NCBI GenBank assembly: GCA_951804985.1
Contig: OX638133.1
Span: 11,118,501-11,182,500, forward strand
Length of the DNA stretch: 64,000 nt
Direction of reading: 5' to 3'
DNA from: Dryomyza anilis
Taxonomy: Eukaryota > Arthropoda > Insecta > Diptera > Dryomyzidae
The position numbers were made by a program, and so were the translations under genes. Under the pieces are notes generated by a model. The model had not been told where the DNA came from and did not search any database. It was given only the letters and a program-made list of their open reading frames with translations. Shown one piece after another: positions 31,857-45,447 of the stretch (within the stretch, counting starts at the first letter, position 1; each line of letters begins with the position of its first letter).

Positions 31857-34800
31857 TTATTCGTTCAGTTTTGCTTGTACGGTTTTGAAGGTCTCCTCGA
31901 TGGGTGCCAGCACTACGACCAGTATTAAAACGATGACAAACAGCACCAAGACGACAGAGTAAATGGCCAGAAGTCCTTTGCGGAAGCCAGCATACTGCGG
32001 AAGAGGAAAATGGTTTAGTTGAAAAATAAAATTTTATAGGTTTTATTCTTTTGAAAATTGATACAGCTAACCGAGTAGTAATTGTGGTCGGATCATGATC
32101 GAAAACTGCTTATTATGTTCTCTTTACAGACTAGTTAACCTTAGTACAAAATTCAATGCTATTAGTATTGACACGATCTTGAACTGATTACGTTTATCAC
32201 TGAAATTGTCGATTTTTGAAAATATTCAATGTTGAGTATTCGATCATGTCTTTCCTAATAGGATTAACTTTTGGTTTATATATATTCGTTGTAGAACGAA
32301 AAGTCACCAAATACATTTTCAAAATTACAAATATTTATTTACATAAATCTTTATATATCTGTCAATTTTTAATCGATGATCTCCATTTTTTTGCCACACG
32401 ATGTTAATCTATCAAATGATATTTTAACATTACAAATGCATTAATTACTTTTATAATATTAATTAACAAACTCGAAATTTAAGTTTTTCATAAAAATGTA
32501 TTTCGTGACTTTTCGTTCTACAACGACGATATTTTTTTATTGCTAATTTAAACTACTCACCGGCGCATCCATTTTTCGCTCCATTTTCATGCCATTGCGC
32601 ATGCCATGATGATGGTGATGCGTCATCTCGCCCATCTGGAAGGCATTGACCCGCTGAGTCGCCTGACGATCGGAGGAACAGCCCGCAATCTGCATACATA
32701 AAATGATCTACACATTAGTTTGTATAGCAATGGACTATTCGGAGTTGTGACACAAATGAATGATTAGTAAAGTGATGCAGATGATGTTTTTATTCACGCA
32801 AATATACAAAAGGGTCGCGAGTTCAAGTTTCTGTTACCAAATGTCAATAGGGAGCGATGAACCTCTACCACGGTTTGTTGTAAATTTTATTTATATACAG
32901 TTCTACTTCAGGTCATAACACTGGCCTATATACAACACAAACGAAAGTTTAATACTCTTCCCGCGGTAATTAATACCCGAGACAACACATTCCGGAAAAA
33001 ATTTCGGGGTGCAATTCTTTTCAGGACAATTCAACTGCGGAAAATTATTTATCGGGAAAATGTCATCCCATAAAATTTTTCCTAAACACAATTTTACCCG
33101 GATTCACATTTTTCCAGAAACAATTGTTTCCATGCTAATTTTTCACTAGTTAATTCTTCTTTATAAATTTTATACCTATTTTAAAATTTGTTTAGAATTT
33201 CTTCGGAAGTATTGTCTCCAGCAAATTTGGTTCTAGAGAGAATAGTTCAGAAAATAATTGAGCTGGAAAGAATTGTCTTGGAAAAACAGAGCCTCTGGCA
33301 AGAACATCCATCGACCCACAAGAATAGCTCTTGGTCAATTCTAAGCTCCAAACAGATTTGCGCCTTTTGAATTTGGTCTCGAGTAATACAATTCAAGTAA
33401 TATCATTTGAGTCATTCCATATTTTTTTATTCGAAACAACAGATTTTAAATGAAACTATAAACAAAATTTGTAAATTTTGAATAACAAGCATCATGTTCA
33501 AATTTCGATCAATTTTATATTAAAATGTCTATCAAATGTTATTCAATTCGTTTTCTCAAAACCAAAAATAGTATTTCACATAAATTTAAATCGCTTGTTT
33601 TCATTTGAACAGGTTACATTCGTTCAGAAAACAATAAAACTAATTTATAAATCGAATTTAAAATAGTTTGTTAAAAAATGTTCTTTCAAAATCGCCCAAA
33701 ACTCAGTTGAAATAACACCCAATAGCTTCCAAATGATTTACTCAAATATGGAATGACTCACAATCGATATAAAATCCCCCAGCCTATAACAACTTACAGA
33801 GTATATCAGATGCACCAGCACATGGAAGATCACAAAACCGACCAGAATCCAGTCCATCCATTCAGGCAGCTCAGCCTTGGCAAGCTTAACAGAGAAGAAA
33901 ATGGTAACAACTGGGAAAAGAAGGAAAATAAATTATTATTGTTTATAAAATTCTGCAAAATATAGTCGATGTAACCATATAGGACTTACTTGCGAGAATA
34001 TGCGCCAAATTGCCACCCAGCCAATGGGCCCAATTGAAGAATGGACGATTCTTAGAGTTCGGAGCCGGACGGAAGAGAGCACCCAACGGTTGTATAAAAC
34101 ACAATATGGTCGTTATCAAACCGAGTATAGCATGAGGATTGCGTTCCGCTGACCAGGCACCAATCTCAACGAAGATAATGACAAAAGCGGCAATGGTCAG
34201 TGACCAGGTGGTGACCATGCAAATACGATGCCACTGCAGCAAAAATATTAATTAGATTAATTAAAATTCGTGAGTATGATATATAAAGACATTGACGCAC
34301 AGCAAACCACTGATCCTTGCCGCAAGTTTGACTGCCGACCCAGGTCTGTTTGAAGTAACGCGCCAACAAAATACCAAGCGAGGTGGTGCCGACCCATGCG
34401 ATCACCATAAAAGCACCATGCAGACGGAGTAGCAATGTCGAGGAGCCAGAGAGATCCTGTACCACCGCTAAATTGATGGGGATGCCGGAGGGAATGCGTC
34501 CAATGGTATGGTAACCAGCACCGTTTTCTGTTAATAAAATAATTTGTTATTAATAAAATATATGAGAATAAATATTTGATATAAAAATAATATTTAAAGG
34601 AGTGCGTTTTTTATTATTAAAAATAGTCAATAGTATAAATTATGATATTAATCGGAAAATACCATTAAATACTAGAACATATCATGACATTGCCATTGAG
34701 TTTATATGAAAAGATTTATTTTTGTATTGTCCTATTGACCAATTCTAATGGGATTTGAGGGATTTTTTTTTCTGTGTGAAAATTTGAAGACTACACCAAG

Positions 34801-37800
34801 GATGTGTGCGAATTCGACCAAGTTGATGACTACACTAAATTGAACGGCTATTTATTCAATTGCCATGCGGTAACCGGTAATTGTAAAAGTCCGTAATCAC
34901 TTGATTATCATCTGTCCGTTTGTTATCATCCAAATTTGTTCAATTTGGTTTTCTCCAAAATAGGCATTACCGACAAAAATTTAGTCTAATTCGCACAAAC
35001 CCTAAATTGTTAGGTTTTCATTCGATCGCTATTCTATAACCGGAATTCGGTAATGTATAGATAATCATCTGTGTGGTTGCTGTCATTCAATTTAGTTCAA
35101 TTTAGAATGGTCGAAAATTTGCTAAATTGTATAGTAAAAACTTTATTACCCATGAATTTAGTTTAGTCTTCAAATTAAGACAAACTTTCCACACACCCCC
35201 TAAATATATGAATTATGTACCTTTAACACTTTCTCCCGCCGCCAAGAGCAGATGATATTTGTTATTAATCAAATCGAACATCTTGCCCTGCACCCTGGTG
35301 ACAACATCACGTTGCACCTTGCAATAGATGACGCCATCGACTACCGAAGACTCCAAGAGGCGCGCGGTATTTTGAGGCTATAAAAAAATGGCATTAACAT
35401 CCAGCGTATCCTCTAGAACTGACAGCTAAAAACTTACCACACCGATGCGTGTGGTGCCATATTTGGGCGCACCCGAGGTATACGAGGAGTACATGCTGAC
35501 GCGTCCATTTTGTGGTATGCATTCGATGACCAAATCATCACCCATTTTGTCATCTTCCGACAGACCCAGGGCGACGTAAGCGGGTGAACCTACGTTTGAA
35601 ATAATATTAAAATTAATTAGATTTATTAAATTAAGTAAAAAATATAAATATTATATTTATTTCATATTTTTCTTTAAATGTAATGAATATTCGTACTTAA
35701 ATCAAGAAGTAGAAATGTGATAAAAATATATTTTCGTTTTTATGATAAATTTAAACATATTTGAAGTCTCGTTACTTAATCGGTGCTCGCTATAGTCTAC
35801 AGAACGTCATCCGTTAGTTTTCAAACTCACACTTCAACGAGTAATAAGTAACGTGTACTCGTTGTTAATAAATACAAATTCTCGTTACTTAATAGGTGCT
35901 CGCTACAGAACGCTATTCGTTAGTTTTCAAACTAACACTTCAACGAGTATTAAGCAACGTGTAACTGCTACTCGTTGTTGCACTTACCTTGAGTCGCCTT
36001 CAACTCAAACTCGAAAATATCGCCACGCACTAAAACCGCCGAAACCACACTGCATGACTTGGACTTGACACAACCATCAGGAAATCCGAAACATGTCTTG
36101 CTGCGACCACAACCATTATAGAAGGGATCGACTGGTTTCGGTGTAGTGACTGCTGGTTCCTCTGCTGGCACATAAGGCGGTCGTGTCGTGCCAAATGGAA
36201 CACGTGTCGTATCGGTGGCTACAGGTGGTGCAACATCGCGACGTACTACTTGCACTGGATACGATTGAATGCCTACCCAGAAGGTATCGTAGGATTGAGC
36301 GACGGTGGAACTGGAATTAAGAGGGTGTGATTAGATAAGAAAAGGGGGAATAAATTAAAAACTCTAAAATGTATATTGCGGCGGTTGTTATAAATAGTAT
36401 TTATCCGTTTACCCTAAACTTGGTATACTCAAAAACTAGTATTCATTATATTAATTATAATTTTTAAAAAATTAAAAAAATACAAAATTTCTCATAGTAT
36501 TTTATAGTATTCAATGGTATATACCGTTTTAAAACTATATTCAGTTTGTAATGATATTGTAGTGCTCTTATAGAGGCTTGGTCGATATGAATTTAGTTAT
36601 ATTTGTCTATCTGTCTATCTGTATACACGGGAACTCAAAAAATACTTGTTCGATTTTGATCAAATTTAGTTTGGATATGTTTTAACTCAAAAGAAAGGCT
36701 ATGTACGGAATAGAGCCAATTCGGCCAACGGACACGTGTATCTCGCATACAAGAACTCTTTGGATGCAGGAATTTTATTGCATAAAATTAGAGATTGGGA
36801 TTGTAAAGTAAAAAGGATTGAGCTAGTAAATAAAATGAGCATCAATCAACATTATTTCACTCTTTATAAGTGATGCGTACACCCAGAAAAAAATACTATA
36901 TAAATAATAGTTTTTTACTATTAAAAATAGTCAATAGGATAAATTATTATTTTAGTCGGAAAATACCATTAAATACTTGAAAATACCATGACATTGCATT
37001 GAGTTTATATGAAAAGATTTATTTTTTTTATACTATTAAATCAATAATTTTCCTATTGACCAATTATAATGGGATTTGAGGGATTATTTTTCTGGGTGTA
37101 AAAGCTTTTGTTCTTGCATAGGTCATTCTTGTTCTTGCTTCGAAATGTTGATCTTGTTCTTGTTCAAAAACAAGAGTCTTTCATTTTTTGCTCATCACTA
37201 GGTTCTTCTCATGATTTTTTCGACAGATATTGAGTTTTTGAGTTTTTTTTATTATCATAATGAACTTGGATTCGACCTTCCTTCCAATGTGACGTAACTT
37301 TTCTTACTAGTTTTCATATAAATTATGTTTTAAAAGTATTACAATTTTTAAAGAAACTTTGAAAAGGTTTTTAGTTTATTTTATGCAACATTTTGTCTAT
37401 TCTAAAAGGTCTAATTTGATTTTAAAAGTTCTTAAAGATTGAATTTTGAAATAACTCATTTTTCCAAAATCGCCTAAATTTTTTTATAGTTCCAAGAAAA
37501 ATCTTACTTGAAAAGCACTTGTCCCAGAAAATCCACTGGCGATTGCCACTCCAGACTGATCGTTTGTTTGGGATTGGGACTGCTGTGCGTCGCCGAGTTA
37601 TTGACAGAGTTCTCGCAATTCATCAATTTGGCGCTGCCATCGCTGGCCGGATTGAATTGGCCAATCTAAAGATATGGTTCAAAATTATAGAAATAAAGTG
37701 GTTGACAATGAAATATGTAGGTACTATTAATTTTTGGTTGACTTACAATTTGATATGGTGGATTTTGATTGCGCGCCTGCAGCATGAAACCTCCGAAACT

Positions 37801-38043
37801 CAAGCCAGCCGGAACGCCCACAATGTTCACCAGCAGCGTCTGACCTTGACCCACGATGCGCGTCGACGTCTCTATTCGAAACGGCGGCACTGCGTCCGAT
37901 GGCGGTATGCCGCCGGCATGGAACGGCAACATGGTGTCACATACCGTTTCCGGTGCACCTTGCGGCAAAGTTTGCACAAACTGCGTTGGCCATGTCAACA
38001 GTTGCAGCAATAAAAATAGCAGGTATTTTTTGTGTCTCAACAT
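31857..38043 (-). CDS. CG8399: Reeler/DOMON/cytochrome b561 protein, ferric-chelate reductase-like
   Basis: This is a membrane protein of the FRRS1/SDR2 type, thought to move electrons across a membrane with ascorbate-reducible haems. The ten coding exons from the start are 38043-37747, 37665-37508, 36310-35988, 35589-35438, 35377-35221, 34527-34301, 34233-33990, 33910-33798, 32689-32561 and 31994-31857. All junctions are GT-AG and in phase, giving 645 residues, close to the Drosophila protein. Seen in order: signal peptide (1-25, KKYLLFLLLQLLTWP), reeler domain (about 26-165), a Pro/Thr linker, DOMON (about 205-375, YVALGLSEDDKMGDDLVIEC), and cytochrome b561 (about 395-560). The b561 part has candidate haem-ligand His 399, 440, 472 and 508/516 in RLHG, WHR, NPHA and NWAHWLGGNLAH. 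A His-rich segment (MTHHHHHGM, about 582) and a last membrane helix (600-645) follow. Three introns carry mobile elements. Confidence 0.95.
32287..32525. mobile_element. MITE in last CG8399 intron, ~35-bp TIRs
   Basis: CGTTGTAGAACGAAAAGTCA at the left faces its inverse at the right, extending through AAATACATTTT with one mismatch in the outer 30. A decayed relative of the left half lies at about 38846-38925 (TCGATGTAGAAGTAAAAGTA). No clear target duplication. Confidence 0.7.
34605..34778 (+). mobile_element. MITE, CACCCAGAAAA family, 5'-truncated copy 3
   Basis: Homology starts at TTTTTTATTATTAAAAATAG, without the left terminus, and runs to TTTTTTTTTCTGTGTG. It lies in a CG8399 intron between 34527 and 35221. 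Confidence 0.8.
35767..35963. repeat. Tandem pair of palindromic ~100-bp units
   Basis: CTCGTTACTTAATCGGTGCT and CTCGTTACTTAATAGGTGCT open two units (35767 and 35881). Each closes with ACTTCAACGAGTA(A/T)TAAG(T/C)AACG, which is the inverse of its own start, so each unit folds back. They sit just 25 bases from a CG8399 splice donor. Confidence 0.7.
36880..37098 (+). mobile_element. MITE, CACCCAGAAAA family, copy 4
   Basis: A 219-bp copy flanked by TA, in CG8399 intron 2. The ends are CACCCAGAAAAAAATACTAT and ATTTTTCTGGGTG. Confidence 0.9.
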
Positions 38044-38060
38044 GGTGCGATGGTACTATA
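38044..38060 (-). promoter_or_regulatory. 5' UTR splice acceptor of the CG8399-like gene
   Basis: Minus strand reads a pyrimidine-rich run ending TTCTTATAG directly before TACCATCGCACCATG. The exon would begin at 38055 with 12 bases of leader, so at least one non-coding first exon lies at higher coordinates. I cannot place it or the promoter. Confidence 0.5.
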
Positions 38061-41000
38061 AGAAAAGGAATAAAAAAATAAAATAAGTTCAAAAGCATTT
38101 CAAGTGAATCATCATCATCATTAGTCAAGCTTCGAGAACGCGAAATCTTTTTTTTACATTTTTAATTAAGTCACAAAATTTACGATAAAAAATCTGCACT
38201 GCCGCTGTTTTTTTCTTAGTGCACTTTCGCATGAATTTCAAACATTTAGTCTGCTTTTAATTATTTTAGCATAAATAATGAGTTTTTGGTGTCGTTGAAG
38301 ATACACCCAACTCTTTAGATACAACTTGTATCTTTGCGATAGATACGATGTCATATTTTTTGTATATTCATCATTTTTTTTTTGTTATATGAGATTTCTA
38401 CGACAAGATAAGCGTTTCGTTTGCGGTTTCGTCTGTGCTACACAGTTTTTGTGTTACAATGAAATCCTAAAATTAACTAACATCTAACTGACATCAAAGT
38501 ATCTAATATATATATGTATTATATATTGAAGCGGTACTTGTTGATGGCTTGATGTGTGCTTGTGACGCTACCACCATACGTTATGTGTCTTTTTATTTTA
38601 ATTATCATTTATGCTCTTTAGGCACAATTAGTGTGGCTAATTAATATCTGGCTACGGCATGTTTAAGCCGTTACGCTTATTAGGGTTCCATGCGTGAGAC
38701 CTTTGGCAATGTTGAAAAGAGGTCTTGCTAAGAAACAGAGTAATTCCTGTTCCGAATGGAGGTGCTTATAATGCGGGTCTAAAATTTGTATAAATTATCC
38801 AATAAAAAGTGTATAAAATTATAAAAATATATATTATATATATATCGTCGATGTAGAAGTAAAAGTAACCAACTACATTTTGAAAATACAAATTACTCAT
38901 TTACAAAAATCTATATAGGCATTTCCAGAAAAACGTCAACCACGACCTAAAAGTTCAAAATGCTCAAATCTTTGAAACAACGATAGATTTGGAATCTTAA
39001 ACATCTGAATCTAAATATCTAAAAAGAAATTTCTATTCCGTTAACAACAACGTATAAAAAATACTCATAAATACTCAAGTTTTCATGTATTTATACTCTA
39101 CACCTATGAGGTACAGGGTATATTAACTTTGTGCATATATTGTAACGCCCCTAAGGAGGCGTGTCCGGTATGGAAAAGTATACATATTCTTGATCAGTGT
39201 TTTTAAAGCAGAATTTCCTCGGCATTTCCAAAAATGTAAACATCATTTTCTTAGTAATTCTAGAAATTTTTTGACAGCTTTTTGAAATATGTCTCGTCCG
39301 AAACTTTAAGTACCAAAAGTGTAAAACTACAGTATACTACAGTATAAAAAAGAGCAATTTTTTTTTTCAAAAATAGTAAAAAAAAAAATTTAAAAATTAA
39401 AAAAACATTTGAAAATTTGTATAGTACATCACTTTTCATTTCATAATAATTATTATTAATATTATCATATACAAAATTATTTTTAACTAAAAATCGTAGT
39501 GCAAATTTCCATACGGAACGTCCGGAATTATTCTGCGATTTATTGCGAAATAACTGTAAACTTTAGGAACAAACTGTATATAAACAAAAATAAATTAAAT
39601 TTTCTCGGCCATATCCGAAATACTTAAAAAAATATATATTACGCAAAAAGTACTGATAATTTCTATTCGGGATTTTTTGTTCCGTCCGGTATTTTTCTGT
39701 GATTTATTATGAAAAACTATAAGTTTTAGGAACAAAGTGTAAATATACAAAGAAAGCACATGATATCAACTATTTTCTGAAATATTTCTAAAAAATCATT
39801 TGTACGCAAAATTTGCTGACTTTTTGGCATTTCCATATGAACCTCGTTTTTGTCCCGTCCTGAACGCTCACTATTTCATTTATATCTTTTGATCTACCGT
39901 ATAAAATTATATAATTTTTAGCATATATTTAGTCCTATTTAAATACTACATGCACAGGAAAAAATTTATTAATTTTCTTTTGAGATATTAAAGTTTTAAA
40001 CGTACGAATGTCCCGCCCGCAACTCCAGGAAATGCCCATATGTATCTGTCTATATATGATCGATGATCTCATTTTTTTTGTTATTAAAACATTCTTAAAT
40101 ATAGATTTTAATCAAGACGAATAAACCAAAATTTTGTCCATTTTTAGTTTTATAACGAAAATATTGGGGGTACCGGTTACGGTTTTAATTTCAGTTTTTT
40201 GTATTTATATTATTTTTTTATAAATATTTCCAATACTAATTTGGTGACCGTTCCTCAAAAATTCTTCCCATACAATTCTTCTTGTATAATTTATTCTAAT
40301 CATTACTTCTATGAGATTTCTCCCAGAAAAAAAAATCAATAGACATTCTTTACCATGAAATTCTTCCCCAAAACATTACTATTTCAACTGAAAATTGGTA
40401 CATATCGTAATTTAGTTTACTTGGGATAACAAGACAGCTTATTTTTTACATTTTGTGTCCAAAAAGTAGCGAGTTATTTTTTAAGAACATTTTTAAGCGT
40501 TACCGAAACCGTTATACGAAAATCAGAAATAAACCGATATCCAAAACCAAACGGTTTCGGTTTAAAATGGTTTTTAAAAAAGCATAAAAAGAAACCGAAA
40601 AAAATTGGCTTTTATGGATAGAAATTGTTCAAAATTCTACTCCTTATGAATTTTAAGATTATTTACCGATGTATTCTTGTAGCCTTGTTAAAGGTTCGCT
40701 TCTCTGACCCCTTTTGCAAATCAGATCGTATCTCAGGTGAAGTCAAAATGTTGCTTTTCATTGGTTTGATCACGAAGTTTTGAATTGAAATTTTTTCTTT
40801 GCGAAATCAATTAAATAATTCATATAACACAATATTTTTACTGAAATAAAAACAAACATTGTTTAAATTACGTTTCCCACTTTACCTCAATATCACAATT
40901 TGAACATAACTTAGCACCATATAAACAATGTTTAGTTATTTGAAAAATATGGAAAAAAAAAGAAATGTTATACAAAAACCGAAATCAAAACCGAATCCGT

Positions 41001-41136
41001 AACTTGGAACCGGTACACCCAAACCGTTTCGTTATAAAAACTTAAAACCGAAATCGTAACCGAAACCGAACCGCGGAAAAAACCGAAACCGTTATTCGTT
41101 TAGGTTTCAATCCTTGGTTTTAGGAATGTTTGTTCA
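38061..41136. other. AT-rich upstream DNA with decayed repeats
   Basis: No gene seen. 39105-39195 is an inverted fragment of the family at 41137 (GTGTCCGGTATGGAAAAGTA, TATTCTTGATCAGTG). 40490-40575 and 40975-41105 are degenerate (ACCGAAACC)n-type simple repeats. The promoter and first exon of the CG8399-like gene probably lie in the first kilobase. Confidence 0.45.
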
Positions 41137-41815
41137 CATGGGAAATTTTAAATTTGGTGTTATTATGATAGTTAGGATTATCAAAATTATTGTCGGTCTA
41201 AGCCGACTATAAATACCCTACACATATGTGTGGTTACCATTCAAAGTGGTATATAGGTCACCAGGGTATACAAATTCGGAAAATAACTACAAACTTTCAA
41301 AAGCTGAAGAATTTCCATTCATTTGATACCCATATTTACAAATGGGTAGGTGTACCGAATTTCGATATTTTTTTTTGGGAACCACAAGTCGTTACGCGGG
41401 AAAACATTATTTCCATGTATTTGAGCATGAAGTCAATATATATTTGACCAAAAAAGTTTACCTAAGCACGTATACAGTAAAACTGAACTGTAGATGTACA
41501 TTTTATATCAGTTATTTGAATATAAATGGTCAGATCACAGGTCACAATGAACCTGCCTAATTTTTTGCACATACAGCGTAGGTATATAAGTAATCTAAAT
41601 TATGAGTTTCATTTATCTAACTCTTCAATTGTTTAAGTAGTAGTGAGTTCAACAGACAGACAGACGGACAGACAGGCGGACATCGCTAAAACAACTCAGG
41701 AGGTCATGCTAATCAAGAATATATATACTTTTCCATACCGGAGATGCTTCCTTCTGGGTGTTACAAACGGCGTACCAAATTGAATATACCCTTTCACTCT
41801 TAGTGTAGGGTATAA
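41137..41815 (+). mobile_element. Dispersed element, DINE/Helentron-like, copy 1
   Basis: About 680 bp: a conserved start (ATGGGAAATTTTAAA, GTCGGTCTAAGCCGACTATA), a GACA/CAGA microsatellite (41655-41682), TATTC/TTGATCA stretches, CCGGAGATGCTTCC, and a terminal hairpin TATACCCTTTCACTCTTAG facing AGGGTATA. Copies lie at 56581 and, inverted, at 61838. The microsatellite core with a 3' hairpin resembles DINE-type Helentron derivatives. An internal frame of about 70 codons (MGRCTEFRYFF) is partly kept between copies. Confidence 0.6.
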
Positions 41816-43678
41816 AAATGTTAATTAAAAAATGTCGATAAAGGGTCAATGGAAAGTGCTCGAGTGAAATACATGACCTGATACCATCAGATGTATTCTC
41901 TCCTTCTAATCGAGCATCGAACCAAGCTCACTTCTTCGTAATGTACACGGTTCTCAACAGTACTAGGTATTAAGGAGAAGTCTCTTACATCAATTGCACG
42001 ATACGTATGTGGAACAATCTCTCTGCGTCGGTTTTCCCGACATTATTAATATTGGGAAATTCAAAACAAACTTCCACAAATACTGCTTTGCCACTCCTTT
42101 TAACCTATAATCATTTTCTACGATCAACATAGTTATTCAAAAAAGTGCATTCAAGAAAGTGTTCTTCTCTGAGTGTTGCTTATTTTGTAAAAATGGTAGA
42201 ATTAAGATACACTACTAAGTATTACTATGGGTCACTGAACACGAGCAAAGTATCTTATTTAAAAATGCCTACTTAGTTTTATAACAAAATGTAAAAATGT
42301 GCAGTTCGTAATAATATCTGATCCAAAAGCAACCAAGCCCAACTTGTAAAATAAAGTATTACATAAAATACTGAAACCAAGTTCATGACCAAATCATTAA
42401 ATTAATCGAATGGATCTTATAAATATATTTTAAACAAATGATTTGCTATTAAATTTGAGGGTCAAAAATACTTTTTCAATTACAACTATGCGTCGTAAAA
42501 ATTGCTAGGTTTTTTTTTTTGAATATTTGGTTTAATATATAAAAACTGTAAGTAAAGCTTAAAAAAATTCACAAAACTAAAAGGATTTCTGTGCTAAGTG
42601 AATTTTGGTAAAACATAAAATTAGCTTGACATGGTCAAGGTTAGATACAAATCATTTCACGCAGTTTAAAGGCGGCGCGCCATACTTTATACTTCAAAAT
42701 CTAAAGCGCTATCAAAAATACTTTTAAATTAATTGTTGTGAACTATAATAAGAAGAAAAAAAAGTGATTTGGTGGGAACGATTAGACAATTATGACTGGT
42801 ATCTCAGCTATAATAGTAGATACAATGAACACAGACACCGACAGATACAAAATGTATCGGTCGCTATATATAAAACGACTTTAAAACTTATAGCAAATTG
42901 TTAAATTGAGTTACATTAAAATGTTAATTTGTACGTCAATAACAAATATTTCAAGGTTAACGCATTCAAATGCGATTTATATTCTCAGTATCTTTCAGAT
43001 AGTTAGATATTTCTATAGAAAAACTAGTAGGTAGATATAATATTTTTTTTCACTCAGTCATATTTTACAATTAAATCACTATTACTATTATAGGCACTGA
43101 GTAAAAATAAATTTATTCAATTTTATTAATTTCATCTGGGAGATAATTGCAAATACGATTTTATGTATAGAATTCATAGAATACATTGTTGAATTTTAAA
43201 TACATGACACATAGTATCGACTATACCGAAATTACGCTCAGTTATAAAACAATAGGTTCAACAATTGTACATGTTTTTTTTATGATTTTTATTTTATTTT
43301 AACTTTCAATTCATGTTTGTGATATGTTAATTCATTTGTCGTCGAATATAATAAAGTAACCGCGTGCACCTGTCTCGGAGCTGACCTTGAAACTGGAGCA
43401 TGTTTGCCTCTAGTTTTTATTTTTTTTTACTATTTTTCGTTTTGTTTTGTTTATGAGAAGAAACATATAATTTAAATATATTTAAAAGTTATACAATATT
43501 GTGATCTGGGTGATGAATCATTTGAGAAGTTTAGCGTTATTTTTATGTGTACCCTACATAGTTTTGTATTTACACTGTCCAATCAGATGCCCAATGCCAT
43601 CCCATACAGCAATTCTATATAATTCGCTGGTGCTGATTTTGACTGCATACTCAGTTTTTTCTAATACGTAACGTTTTT

Positions 43679-44750
43679 GGGATTACAATCGTAATTTAAA
43701 GCTGATACCACCCTTTATTTCGAATAAAAAAATATAGTCGGTTGAAAAAGAGTTTTACAAAAAACCTTAAACGTTAAATTCATTTTAATTGTCAAGACTG
43801 CTAGTATTCCAATACGTCTTAAAGAAAATTGGATCTAAACAATTACAATCGTAATTTTAAGCTGATCCCACCTATTACTTGGAATAAAAAATTAGCCGGT
43901 TTACAAATAGTTTTACAAAAAAACTTAAACGTTAAATTCTCTTAATTGTCAAGACTAATTTTAATTTACTAAGGACTGCTAATATTCCAATACATATTAA
44001 AGATAATTGGATCTAAAAAATTACAATCGTAATTTAAAGGTGATCCCACCTATTACATAGAATAAAAAAAAAATTAGTCGGTTGAAAAATAGTTTTACAA
44101 AAAACATTAAACGTTAAATTTATCTTAATTGTCATGACTAATTTTAATTTACTAAGGACTGCTAGTATTCCAATACGTCTTAAAGAAAATTGGATCTAAA
44201 AAATTACAATCGTAATTTAAAACTGATCCCACCTATTATTTAGAATAAAAAAAATTTAGTCGGTTGAAAAATAGTTTTACAAGAAACCTTAAACGTTAAA
44301 TTTATCTCAATTGTCAAGACTAATTTTAATTTACTAAGGACTGCTAATATTCCAATACATATTAAAGGTATTTGGATCTAAACAATTACAATCGTAATTT
44401 AAAGCTAATCCCAGCTATTACTTAGAATAAAAAAAATTTAGTCGGTTGAAAAAGAGTTTTACAAAAAACCTTAAACGTTAAATTTATCTCAATTATCAAG
44501 GCTAATTTTAATTTACTAAGGACAGCTAATTTTCCAATACGTATTAAAGATAATTGGATCTAAAAAAAATTACAATCGTAATTTAAAGCTGATCCCACCT
44601 ATTACTTAGAATAAAAAAAAAATTAGTCGGTTGACAAATAGTTTTAGAAAAAAACTTAAACGTTAAATTTCTCTTAATTGTCAAGACTAATTTTAATTTA
44701 CTAAGGACTGCTAATATTCCAATACATATTAAAGATAATTGGATCTAAAC
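43679..44750 (+). repeat. Tandem array, six units of ~160-185 bp
   Basis: Each unit opens ATTACAATCGTAATTTAAAG, followed by CTGATCCCACCTATTACTT, CTTAAACGTTAAATT, AATTGTCAAGACTAATTTTA and CTAATATTCCAATAC, and ends ATTGGATCTAAA. Starts lie near 43679, 43839, 44018, 44200, 44380 and 44562. The single-copy equivalent is in the element at 22620. Confidence 0.85.
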
Positions 44751-45447
44751 TCGGAAATTTTTTATTTTTTTAGACCACTTTTTAATTTAGGATCTAATAA
44801 TTCACCCCACTAACTATCAAAATTACAATTTTTTTTCTTAAAAATATGCCCTGTGGGCATAATTTTGATACTCTTTTACATAATTAATTTTCAATAAACA
44901 TTCCCAACTCTGTAATTTGAAAATATTGTTACTTCATACCCAAAGTATGGTTATTGCATTCTTAGTTTTTCCTATTACCTATTACATAGGCTTTTTGAGA
45001 AAACTTCGGGTAAAAATTGCTTTTTTTCAGTAATTTATACATAAAATATACAACTATTTTAAACTTTTATAAATTTTAACCTTTTTTGAAACATTTGTTG
45101 GCGAAATCAGTGATGATAGGGCATATTTAAAAATTGAGAACCGATGAAAAAAAGTTAGTAATTTTGATCGTTAATTTGAACTATGCTCTGCATAACCATA
45201 AATCATATTCTTATTTTTTATTAGAACACAAATGTTAAAAAAATCGTTCAAAAATAGTGTAAAACATATCAGAAATGTTCGAGTTTAGATTCAAGTATCT
45301 TAAAAACGTATTGAAATATTAGTATTTGTTGGTATATTGTAATTAGTCTTGACAATTAGAAGTAAAATAGCGTTTACAATTTTTTTGAAAACTAGTTTTG
45401 TACTGTATTTTTCGATTCGCAAATTATACAATAAATTGTCAATAAAT

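Noticed and set aside
40490..41105. Regulatory site cluster of ACCGAAACC motifs
   Set aside because: Degenerate simple repeat found also near 16.7 and 55.5 kb; no sign of function.
41226..41560. Small protein genes (73 and 72 codons)
   Set aside because: They lie inside a dispersed repeat; the similarity to the frame at 62063-62278 follows from copy identity, and a third copy is broken.
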